Positions 26,418 to 34,231 of a stretch of DNA of 64,000 bases are shown here, in pieces. Source of the stretch: Pyrococcus horikoshii OT3 (lineage in GTDB: Archaea; Methanobacteriota_B; Thermococci; Thermococcales; Thermococcaceae); contig NC_000961.1 in NCBI RefSeq assembly GCF_000011105.1, positions 124,001-188,000 on the forward strand. Reading direction: 5' to 3'. The position numbers were made by a program, and so were the translations under genes. The first letter of the stretch is position 1, and every line of letters starts with the position of its first letter. The notes beneath the pieces are model-generated. The model saw only the letters and a list, made by a program, of their open reading frames with translations. It had not been told where the DNA came from and ran no database searches.

Positions 26418-28173
26418 GTTTCCGTAGAACTTAGTAGTGTGGAAAGTAGAGCTCGAAGTAGACTTTAACCCCAGCGGTTCCACTGTTTCCGTAGAACTTA
26501 GTAGTGTGGAAAGAGGTCTGGCTCCTCATCCTCAGGAGGCTTCTTAAATGGGTTTCCGTAGAACTTAGTAGTGTGGAAAGGACTTGAAGAAGGATGTAAT
26601 AACATATGATGACTTCATAGAAGGTTTCCGTAGAACTTAGTAGTGTGGAAAGACTAAGTTGCTAACTAGAGTATTGCTCATCCAAGAATCATACTTCAAG
26701 TTTCCGTAGAACTTAGTAGTGTGGAAAGTATCTGAAGCACTATTGCCAACAAATTCTGGAACAATCCGTTTCCGTAGAACTTAGTAGTGTGGAAAGTTGA
26801 TGACCTTGCCCATTTAGAGTATGACCCAGAAACTGTTTCCGTAGAACTTAGTAGTGTGGAAAGCTGATTTATACGGGTTCTCTGGTTTTTCTACCTCAAG
26901 TTTCCGTAGAACTTAGTAGTGTGGAAAGACTTTCACGAAGACATCAGGGTTTCTCCGATTCCCTCTGTTTCCGTAGAACTTAGTAGTGTGGAAAGACGTC
27001 AATTCCATAGCCCAAATTCTCAGCTACGTCGAATTCAGTTTCCGTAGAACTTAGTAGTGTGGAAAGGGCGTGGAAACATCCCAGCGAACGGTTACGACGA
27101 CATAACGTTTCCGTAGAACTTAGTAGTGTGGAAAGAGCGTCCAGCCACTTGCTGGAACATTTATTGTTTCTAGCTCGGTTTCCGTAGAACTTAGTAGTGT
27201 GGAAAGACAGTCGTATACAATCCTTGCAGACATGTGCCCGCAGATGAACTTTCCAGTTTCCGTAGAACTTAGTAGTGTGGAAAGCATAAAATCTAATAAG
27301 GATATCTGTAGACATCAAGCGAGTTTCCGTAGAACTTAGTAGTGTGGAAAGTCAACCTTGTCATCAGCAACCGTGTAGGTTATTGTGTACTTTGGGGTTT
27401 CCGTTTCCGTAGAACTTAGTAGTGTGGAAAGAAACTGTCGAGGCCTGCGTTTTGCAGGAACAACCCAAGTTTCCGTAGAACTTAGTAGTGTGGAAAGATA
27501 GTAGCATTACTACGACATACTCTGGGCTCTCTGAATGTTTCCGTAGAACTTAGTAGTGTGGAAAGCTCAGCTCTTCTGGGGTTATGACGCCTCCCTCTAT
27601 AGGTTTCCGTAGAACTTAGTAGTGTGGAAAGAAGAAGGGTAGGAGGAAGAGGAGAGAGGAGTTCTTTGGCTGGGTTTCCGTAGAACTTAGTAGTGTGGAA
27701 AGATTAATCCCGTGTTGTCAAGTACTGCGATGCGGAAGTCTGTTTCCGTAGAACTTAGTAGTGTGGAAAGTGTAATGGTTATTTTTCCTCCAAACTCCGT
27801 ACCAAACTTGTTTCCGTAGAACTAAATAGTGTGGAAAGTTCTTTAGGCTCTGATAATCTCTTTCTCTCTTAAATGGTTTCCGTAGAACTAAATAGTGTGG
27901 AAAGACTTCGCCAATTGCCGACGCCCTTTCCGACACTTGCCTGTTTCCGTAGAACTCAGTAGTGTGGAAAGACCTCTGGGGTATGACTTGCCACAACAAC
28001 ACCACCTCCGTTTCCGTAGAACTTAGTAGTGTGGAAAGAGAACCAGTAGCCTGTTAATGAGCGGTGCTGGCAGCTGGGTTTCCGTAGAACTTAGTAGTGT
28101 GGAAAGCCAAACTCTTCCTTGTTTTCAAGCTCCTTCTCAATGGTGTTTCCGTAGAACTAAATAGTGCCTAAAT
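26418..28173 (+). CRISPR. CRISPR array: 26 repeats of 29 bp, 25 spacers
   Basis: The repeat starts GTTTCCGTAGAACTTAGTAG and ends TGTGGAAAG. Repeat starts: 26418, 26485, 26552, 26624, 26700, 26768, 26835, 26900, 26967, 27038, 27107, 27178, 27256, 27323, 27403, 27469, 27537, 27603, 27674, 27742, 27810, 27876, 27943, 28010, 28078 and 28145. Spacers are 36-51 bp, mostly 37-43. Repeats 21, 22 and 26 carry AACTAAATAG instead of AACTTAGTAG, and repeat 23 has AACTCAGTAG. The last repeat matches for 22 bases and then diverges, marking the trailer end. Cas6 from the same locus should process the transcript, leaving a repeat-derived 5' tag. Confidence 0.99.
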
Positions 28174-28184
28174 CATAATTTAGG
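28167..28184. promoter_or_regulatory. Perfect palindrome between the array end and cas1
   Basis: CCTAAATCATAATTTAGG is a 7-4-7 perfect inverted repeat. It begins inside the diverged last repeat and its right arm overlaps the ggtga presumed ribosome-binding site of cas1 (ATG 28194). It could be a regulator-binding site or an RNA hairpin that hides the cas1 ribosome-binding site. Confidence 0.45.
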
Positions 28185-28193
28185 TGACCAGGG

Positions 28194-29147
28194 ATGAAGT
28201 CTCCGATATATATTACCCAACCTGGTATCCTTGAAAGGAAGGCAAATACCCTGTTCTTTGTTAACGAAGAGATGAAAAGAGCCCTGCCAATAAACACGAT
28301 AAGTGAAATTCATTGCTTTGCGCCTGTAACCCTCACGAGTGGAGCAATAAAGTTGTTAAGTGATAACGATGTTCCTGTCCACTTTTATAACAAGTACGGT
28401 TATTATAGAGGCTCTTACTTGCCGGCCGAATCCCAGATAAGTGGTTCTATAGTTGTCGCCCAGGCTTCTCATTATATTGACAATGAAAAGAGGCTTTACA
28501 TAGCAAGGGAAATACTTGAGGGGACTAGGGCTTCTATGATCTCCCTTTTAAAATCTCAAAGGGCTGAATATAAGGATCTAGCAGACATAGATCTTAAAGG
28601 AGAGTCGATAGAGGAATTAATGGGCATCGAGAGCCAGCTGTGGAAAACATTTTATGCCCACTTCTCTCACCTGTTGAAGTTTTTCAATTTCGACGAGAGG
28701 AACAGGAGGCCTCCCAGGGATGAGATTAATGCCATGATAAGCTATGGGAACTCCGTTCTTTACACCGTCACGCTAAGCGAGATTAGGAAGACCTACCTTC
28801 ACCCAGGGATAAGTTACCTTCATGAGCCCAGGGAGAGGAGGTATTCCCTAGCCCTGGATTTAGCCGAGATATTCAAGCCAATTGTTGTTTTCAGGGTTAT
28901 CTTGAGGCTCGTTAACAAGAGGATAATAAGGGAGGAGCACTTCGTTAGGGATGTTGGGGTTCTCCTGAACTCTGAAGGGGTTAAGATTTTCCTTGGAGGA
29001 ATAAACGATGAGCTTTCAAGGAAGGTTCTCCATCCCACCCTGAGGAGAAAAGTTTCGGTTAGGTACCTTATAAGGCTTGAAGCGTACTCCCTCCTCAAGC
29101 ATCTCATCGGGGATAAGGAGTATAAGTCCCTTAGGGCGTGGTGGTAA
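28194..29147 (+). CDS. cas1: Cas1 integrase of CRISPR adaptation
   Basis: A 317-aa protein. Metal ligands fit the family's E-H-D pattern: E146 ('MGIESQLWK'), H210 ('SYLHEPRER') and D222 ('ALDLAEIFKP'). With Cas2 it inserts new spacers at the leader end of the array. It starts 10 bp after an 18-bp palindrome that closes the array and overlaps cas2 by one base. It may be transcribed by read-through from the pre-crRNA promoter or from its own start. Confidence 0.97.
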   Translation: MKSPIYITQPGILERKANTLFFVNEEMKRALPINTISEIHCFAPVTLTSGAIKLLSDNDVPVHFYNKYGYYRGSYLPAESQISGSIVVAQASHYIDNEKRLYIAREILEGTRASMISLLKSQRAEYKDLADIDLKGESIEELMGIESQLWKTFYAHFSHLLKFFNFDERNRRPPRDEINAMISYGNSVLYTVTLSEIRKTYLHPGISYLHEPRERRYSLALDLAEIFKPIVVFRVILRLVNKRIIREEHFVRDVGVLLNSEGVKIFLGGINDELSRKVLHPTLRRKVSVRYLIRLEAYSLLKHLIGDKEYKSLRAWW

Positions 29148-29404
29148 TGTACGTGATCGTAGTTTACGATGTCAACGTTGAGAGGGTTAATAGGGTTCAT
29201 AAGCTACTTAAAACTTACCTTTTTTGGAGACAGAACAGCGTGTTTGAGGGAGAGCTAAGCAAGGCCCAACTCTATGAGCTTGAAATGAGGCTTAAGAGAA
29301 TTGTAAAGGAAGATGATTCAGTTCTAATTTACATCTTCCCAGGAAAGAACTTTGACCTTCACGTCGTTGGGAGGGATAAGAGCCCCGTGGAGATGATAAT
29401 ATGA
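29147..29404 (+). CDS. cas2: Cas2, adaptation complex subunit
   Basis: An 85-aa ferredoxin-fold protein beginning 'MYVIVVYDVNVERVNRVHKL', with the conserved Asp after the first strand (D8) and 'LFWRQNSVFEGELSKAQL' typical of Cas2. The ATG overlaps the cas1 stop (TAATG), so the nine extra upstream bases with GTG codons are not needed. It forms the central dimer of the Cas1-Cas2 complex. Confidence 0.95.
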   Translation: MYVIVVYDVNVERVNRVHKLLKTYLFWRQNSVFEGELSKAQLYELEMRLKRIVKEDDSVLIYIFPGKNFDLHVVGRDKSPVEMII

Positions 29405-29889
29405 GGGTCACGGGCCTTATGGTTCAGTACTACTTTACATGTAAGAGGGAACTATGGTTCTTTTCCAGGGGAATAAACTTTGACTTTGAAAACGAGGATA
29501 TGATAATAGGTAGGCTGATCCACGAGGAAGCATACGAAGATTCCTGGAAGGAAGTTCTCCTGGAGGATATCAAGATAGATGCCTTGAAGACCAAGGGTGG
29601 GCTCAAGGTGATAGAGATTAAAAAGAGCTCAAAGCTAGAGGAACCTGCAAAATGGCAACTCAAGTACTACCTTTACTACCTGAAGAAGGCCGGAATTGAT
29701 GCAATTGGGGTAATCTCCTATCCCAAGGAGGGTAAGAGGGAGATTATTGAGCTGAAAGAGGAGAACATTAAGGTGATTGAGGAAGCTATTAAGGGTATTG
29801 AGGAAGTTGTTTCCTCCCCAAAGCCTCCAAAGCCTGTTAAAAAACCTTACTGTAGGAAGTGCTCTTACAGGGATCTATGCTGGGTGTGA
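29401..29889 (+). CDS. cas4: Cas4, Fe-S exonuclease of adaptation
   Basis: A 162-aa RecB-type nuclease. One cysteine near the N-terminus (C14, 'YYFTCKREL') and three at the end (C151, C154, C160 in 'YCRKCSYRDLC') would hold an Fe-S cluster. The nuclease core shows 'KVIEIKKSSKL' (E-x-K) and 'WQLKYYLYYL' (Q-x3-Y type motif). Cas4 trims prespacers and checks the PAM before integration. The ATG overlaps the cas2 stop, and cas3 follows three bases after the stop. Confidence 0.95.
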   Translation: MRVTGLMVQYYFTCKRELWFFSRGINFDFENEDMIIGRLIHEEAYEDSWKEVLLEDIKIDALKTKGGLKVIEIKKSSKLEEPAKWQLKYYLYYLKKAGIDAIGVISYPKEGKREIIELKEENIKVIEEAIKGIEEVVSSPKPPKPVKKPYCRKCSYRDLCWV

Positions 29890-29892
29890 GGG

Positions 29893-31965
29893 ATGGAGTT
29901 CGGGGAATTGATTGAACTCATGAAGAGGAAGCTTGGGAAGCCGGATAAGACGCTGTACGAGCATTCTTTAAATGCAAAGAGGATAGCTGAGAGAATCCTC
30001 GAGAGGATTAACTATCCTAGTGAAGCTAGGGATTGCATTTTAATGCATGTTTTCCTTCACGACGTGGGGAAGCTGGATGACAGGTTCCAGGAGAAGCTAA
30101 GGAAAGGGGGTAGGGCCCCTCCCCATGCCTTCCTGGGGGTTGAGCTGGCTTCTAGGTTCCTGAACTGTGAAAGTCCTTTCAGGGAGATAGCCCTCCTCTC
30201 GATATTAACACACCACTCCGATTTTCACGAGGCCCTTTATCAGGATGAGATAGATAGAGATGAGGCTTTGATAATCGATGGAAAAGTTGTTTCTAGTCCA
30301 GCTGACTTGGTTTACGAGCTTAGGGATGAAATCTTTTACAAACTCAGTCAATCCAAGAATGCCGTTATGCTGAGAAATCTTTATTCCCTGTTTAACGGAG
30401 TTTTAAGACTCTCCGATTGGCTGGAGAGTGCTTCCCTTGATGTTGGAAGTTACTACACGAGTGGAAGCTTCGTAAGGGATAGGGTGATCGGTTACCTATC
30501 CTCTAAGGGTTGGAAACCCAGGGATTATCAAGGGTTCATTATGGGAAAGGGAAGTGGCTACTTTTTGCTCCCAACGGGGGATGGAAAGACTGAGACTAGT
30601 TTGCTTGCGATCGCTGATTCCCCTAAGGTTATCTATACCCTCCCGACGATAACAACCGTTGAGGCAATGAGGAAGAGGTTTGAGGAGATGTTCGGAAAGG
30701 ATAACGTTTCCTTCGGTCACGGAATGCTGTTCTATTCCCTTTATAAGGAGGGTAAGTTAAGTGAAAGGTTGATTAATAGGTACGCTATGAAGGGTATCCA
30801 CGTTTCCACCATAGATCAGGTTTTGCTAGCATTCATAAATTACTTTAAATTCCCTCTGAGGGAGCTATCCCTCCGGGGATCCCACTTAATCGTTGACGAG
30901 ATCCACTCCTACACACCATACACCCTCTCCCTAATTTTGGAGGGCTTGAGGTATGCAGTGAACTACCTTGGGAGTAAGGTGGTCGTTACATCAGCTACTA
31001 TGCCCTCCCTCCTTAGAGAGAAGTTGGAGGAAGTGGGGCTTAAAGAGCTTATACCCTTCGAAAAGGTTAAGCGGAGGTACGAGTCCAAGAGAAGGGTGAG
31101 GGTTTGGTTCAGGGATCTTCCAATGTTCGAGGATATAGACTCCATAATCAGGGAAAAGGGGAAAGTTCTCGTTATAACGAATACTGTAACAAGGGCCAGG
31201 GAAATCTATGAGGAGCTAAAGAAGAGGAGGGACGATGTGTATCTTTTCCACTCGAGGTTCACGGTTAGGGATAAGGAGGAAAAGATGAGGCTGGTAAATG
31301 AGATAAGCTCGGGAATTCTGGTTGCCACTCAAGTAGTAGAGGTTTCCCTGGATATAGATTATGATACGCTATATACCGAGGTGGCCCCCATCGATTCTCT
31401 CATCCAGAGGTTTGGGAGGGTGAACAGGAGGGGGATGAAGGAGGGTAGAGCTTACGTGTATGCAGTGGAGGGTAAGAGGTTTTATCTTCCTTATTCCAAG
31501 AGGAGTGTTGAAGCTTCTCTTTCCATGGTAAAAGAGCTTGAAGAGGCCAAGAATGAGCTTGACTTCCTAAGGTTAAACGATTCATTTTACGAGGAAATTT
31601 GGGATGAATATGAGAGTGAACTGAAGAAAAAATATCTCGAGAGGCAGGCCCTAAGGACGATACATAGGTTTAGAAAGGAGAGCTGGCTTTCAACTAGAGA
31701 TACCTTCATGTCCCTTCCTGCAATTCCCCTTAAGTTTTGGAATAATGTTGTAGAATTGGCCGAGAGATGGGATGATCTAGGGGAAAAGGAGAAAGCTGAG
31801 GGCATGTTTAAGGTTATAGGGAGCGTTATTAACGTTCCAATTTGGATTCTCAAGGATAATCTACTCTACGATGAAAAAGTTTACAAGTTATTTGGAGTCT
31901 ATGGTATTGATCTTGAGTACGATTCCGAAGTTGGCTTGATTGAGAGGAAGGGGTTAATATTCTGA
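29893..31965 (+). CDS. cas3: Cas3, HD nuclease fused to superfamily 2 helicase
   Basis: A 690-aa full-length Cas3. N-terminal HD nuclease: 'HVFLHDVGKLDD' (H56, D57) and 'LTHHSDFHEAL'. Helicase: Walker A 'PTGDGKTET' (K232), DExH box 'VDEIHSY' (D335-H338), 'VTSATMPSLL', 'VATQVVEVSLDID' and motif VI 'LIQRFGRVNRRG'. It is recruited by the Cas8/Cas7/Cas5 complex and degrades the target DNA. It lies downstream of the adaptation genes rather than beside the type I effector genes, with the array between. Confidence 0.97.
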   Translation: MEFGELIELMKRKLGKPDKTLYEHSLNAKRIAERILERINYPSEARDCILMHVFLHDVGKLDDRFQEKLRKGGRAPPHAFLGVELASRFLNCESPFREIALLSILTHHSDFHEALYQDEIDRDEALIIDGKVVSSPADLVYELRDEIFYKLSQSKNAVMLRNLYSLFNGVLRLSDWLESASLDVGSYYTSGSFVRDRVIGYLSSKGWKPRDYQGFIMGKGSGYFLLPTGDGKTETSLLAIADSPKVIYTLPTITTVEAMRKRFEEMFGKDNVSFGHGMLFYSLYKEGKLSERLINRYAMKGIHVSTIDQVLLAFINYFKFPLRELSLRGSHLIVDEIHSYTPYTLSLILEGLRYAVNYLGSKVVVTSATMPSLLREKLEEVGLKELIPFEKVKRRYESKRRVRVWFRDLPMFEDIDSIIREKGKVLVITNTVTRAREIYEELKKRRDDVYLFHSRFTVRDKEEKMRLVNEISSGILVATQVVEVSLDIDYDTLYTEVAPIDSLIQRFGRVNRRGMKEGRAYVYAVEGKRFYLPYSKRSVEASLSMVKELEEAKNELDFLRLNDSFYEEIWDEYESELKKKYLERQALRTIHRFRKESWLSTRDTFMSLPAIPLKFWNNVVELAERWDDLGEKEKAEGMFKVIGSVINVPIWILKDNLLYDEKVYKLFGVYGIDLEYDSEVGLIERKGLIF

Positions 31966-31975
31966 GGTGGTTTGG

Positions 31976-33424
31976 ATGAGGGTGTATGTAACGACTGTTG
32001 GAACTTCGCCGGAAGCCGTCTTTAATCCGATATGGTATTTAGCTGAGGTTTATTCCTGGGTTCCTGATAGAGTTTATCTGTTCTGGAACGAGAAGATACT
32101 TGAGAAGGTCGAGAAACTGGTTAACCTTATAGCGAGCTTGGGCAACGCTTACGGAAAGGAAATAGAGGTCATACGTGATGAAAGCGTCAAGTTTAATGAG
32201 GAAAATCCCATAGAGTTCCGAGAAAAGGTTTCTAACCTGTTAAAATCTCTCGTTCCTGAGCACGAGGTCGTGGTTGATATAACCCCAGGAAGGAAGTTCA
32301 TGAGCGCTCTGATGCTGGGGGCTGGGATAGCCAGCAATGCCCATGAGATAGTTTACCTGCATTTGAACAACTTTCCTAAATACATAGGTAAGTTGCTCTT
32401 CGACATTCCAATGTCCGAGCAGGCCCTTTTCCAGAAGAAGCACCTCACTGGCATTGAGGGAAGGATAAACTTTGCTGGAAGGAGGAGAGAAGAGCCTGTC
32501 GAAGTTAGGATAACTAGAGAGGAGGTAATGAGAGTCCTTAATTCCCTGTACGTGGATGAGGAAAGAAACTTCCCCATAAAGATTAAAAATTCCGTTCTTG
32601 GAACTGTGAAGCTCGATAGGGAAGTTGAGTTTAGGGTTTCAACGTTCATAGATATCGATGAGGAGTTGCATGGAGGTTACAACATGGTCAAGGAAGCCCT
32701 GATCTCGGGAGGTCTCGCGAAGTTCAGGAATTGGGATGAGTTGATAAGGGTAATAAGGGCCCATAAGGGGAGTAGGAGGCCGGTTTACGTTGGGTTCGAT
32801 ACTAATGCTCTTTACTTTAGGGTTCCATCTAGGCTTCTCTCAGATGAGCGTCTTAAGGAGAAGGGTAATCTCATAGTTGACTTTGTATACTCGGAGGAGG
32901 TTCAGAGGGAAGTTGGAGCTAAGCTTAACTCAAAGCTTCCCTACGATTCTAAATATGGAGATTACGCTAACCAACCAACCCCGCAGGCTAGGCTTGGTTG
33001 GCTTGGAAGTGTTGAGCTTGAAAACCTAAGGAAGGTGGGAGCGGAACCTGCCAAGTCAAGGGAGACGGTTAGGGGAGATACAAAGATAGCCCTCGACTAC
33101 AAGGTCTTTGCCGAGGAGAAAGATGCCGATGTAATAGTAATTACGTTAGACGACGGAGCGTTTGGCGAAATGCAGGCCTTGGCGGGCAGTGGATTGATTC
33201 CCTTTAAGCTTGACTGGGAATTTAGCTTTGGCTCGACCTTAAAGGGTTCCTGGGAGGAGCTTAGGGATAGCGTATACACCTTAGCGGTGCTGTTGGGAGA
33301 ACTTTCGTTGGGAAAATATAAGCTCAAGGGGATCTGGAGGGGCAAGAGCTCTAGAGATTGGATAGAAGAGAGGCTAATAGTTAAGAACTTCGACTATCCA
33401 AGGATATTAAAGATTAAAGGCTAG
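31976..33424 (+). CDS. CARF-domain protein with a C-terminal PIN-like nuclease domain
   Basis: A 482-aa protein. Residues 1-160 form a CARF-type Rossmann domain: 'MRVYVTTVGTSPEAVFNPIW' and the ligand-loop motif 'VVDITPGRKFMSALMLGAGI'. A middle segment (about 165-265) may be a linker or winged-helix region. The C-terminal part looks like a PIN nuclease: 'YVGFDTNALYFR' (D275), acidic E307/E308 in 'YSEEVQREV', D368/D374 in 'GDTKIALDYKVF', and D392/D393 in 'IVITLDDGAF'. It should therefore be a cyclic-oligoadenylate-controlled nuclease, a second effector beside Csx1. The PIN call is from motif spacing only. ATG at 31976 follows gaggtgg; it is the last cas gene. Confidence 0.75.
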   Translation: MRVYVTTVGTSPEAVFNPIWYLAEVYSWVPDRVYLFWNEKILEKVEKLVNLIASLGNAYGKEIEVIRDESVKFNEENPIEFREKVSNLLKSLVPEHEVVVDITPGRKFMSALMLGAGIASNAHEIVYLHLNNFPKYIGKLLFDIPMSEQALFQKKHLTGIEGRINFAGRRREEPVEVRITREEVMRVLNSLYVDEERNFPIKIKNSVLGTVKLDREVEFRVSTFIDIDEELHGGYNMVKEALISGGLAKFRNWDELIRVIRAHKGSRRPVYVGFDTNALYFRVPSRLLSDERLKEKGNLIVDFVYSEEVQREVGAKLNSKLPYDSKYGDYANQPTPQARLGWLGSVELENLRKVGAEPAKSRETVRGDTKIALDYKVFAEEKDADVIVITLDDGAFGEMQALAGSGLIPFKLDWEFSFGSTLKGSWEELRDSVYTLAVLLGELSLGKYKLKGIWRGKSSRDWIEERLIVKNFDYPRILKIKG

Positions 33425-34101
33425 CTTAGGGCTGAAAGTAGCTTTTCCAGGAACATTTTCTCTGGGTAAGCCCCCTCGAATTGGACTTTATCCTCTCCAT
33501 TTACCTGTATTACTATCTTTGGAACGGCCATGACGTTGTACTGATCGGCCCATTCTGGATACTCTATAGCTTCCACCATGTCTCCAAGGATCTTTCCTTT
33601 TCCAGCTTTTGTGTTCTCGATTGCGAACTTGTGGGCCATTCTAACGGCTAATGGACAGTATGGGCAGGTTGGCGTTACGAAGATCAATATCCTGACGTCT
33701 TTGTCTATCTTTGAAACCTCCTCCTTGCTATCCTGCATTAAATCGGTGTCTCCCTTGCTTACATCAACTATATCCTCAAGAAATGCTGCAAACTCGTGTC
33801 CAGCTGGAATTCCGAAGTATCTAACGCCGAAGTCCTTTCCATCCTGGGTTATTGTAGTTGCTGGGGCCCTGTCGATCCTGTACTTCTCAGCTAGCTCCTT
33901 TCCCTCGGGAGTGTCGAAGTCAACTATCTCATAGCTCAGCTTATCTGTCAGCTCTGAGAGCTCCTGAACTAATTGCTTAAGCTGATCACAGTATTGGCAG
34001 TGTTCTTTTCCTATGAAGACGATGAGCTTGACTGGGTTCACCATCTTTGAGAAGAACTCTTCCTTAATTATCCTCTTGTCCTCCTCACTTATTAGTCCCA
34101 T
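33421..34101 (-). CDS. pdo: Protein disulfide oxidoreductase (Pdo, glutaredoxin-like)
   Basis: A 226-aa protein made of two thioredoxin-fold halves, each with a C-x2-C active site: 'EHCQYCDQL' in the first and 'TPTCPYCPLA' in the second, with the cis-Pro loops 'DRAPATTI' and 'MAVPKIVI'. In Thermococcales such proteins exchange disulfides with partner proteins and take part in the sulfur/redox response. It diverges from the SurR gene, and the region between them holds a consensus SurR site and a palindrome over its own TATA box. Its 3' end overlaps the CARF-PIN gene by four bases tail to tail. Confidence 0.96.
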   Translation of the reverse strand: MGLISEEDKRIIKEEFFSKMVNPVKLIVFIGKEHCQYCDQLKQLVQELSELTDKLSYEIVDFDTPEGKELAEKYRIDRAPATTITQDGKDFGVRYFGIPAGHEFAAFLEDIVDVSKGDTDLMQDSKEEVSKIDKDVRILIFVTPTCPYCPLAVRMAHKFAIENTKAGKGKILGDMVEAIEYPEWADQYNVMAVPKIVIQVNGEDKVQFEGAYPEKMFLEKLLSALS

Positions 34102-34124
34102 TTCTATCCCCCCACTAAACGTTT

Positions 34125-34138
34125 ATAATGTTCATTAT
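34125..34138. promoter_or_regulatory. Palindrome overlapping the pdo TATA box
   Basis: ATAATGTTCATTAT is a perfect 6-2-6 inverted repeat. The minus-strand TATA-like sequence ATTATAAAC (34121-34129) that would drive pdo overlaps it, so a protein bound here would block TBP. It does not match the SurR consensus. Confidence 0.35.
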
Positions 34139-34164
34139 CAAACTTAAAGTTGAATTAAACTCAG

Positions 34165-34181
34165 GTTTCCAACCGAAAGTT
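34165..34181 (+). promoter_or_regulatory. SurR binding site between pdo and surR
   Basis: GTTTCCAACCGAAAGTT matches the known SurR consensus GTT-n3-AAC-n5-GTT exactly. It lies just upstream of the surR TATA box (atatataag, about 34191-34199) and about 40 bp upstream of the pdo TATA. A partial second site in the opposite sense (AACTTAAAGTT) starts at 34141. Confidence 0.85.
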
Positions 34182-34231
34182 GAATGCACAATATATAAGC
34201 TTTGCGCCACACATCTGGGTAGGTGGTAAAG

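Noticed and set aside
26980-28005. Open frames of 95 and 112 codons on the minus strand inside the CRISPR array
   Set aside because: They read through regular repeats and spacers, giving the same peptide over and over; they are artefacts of the array.
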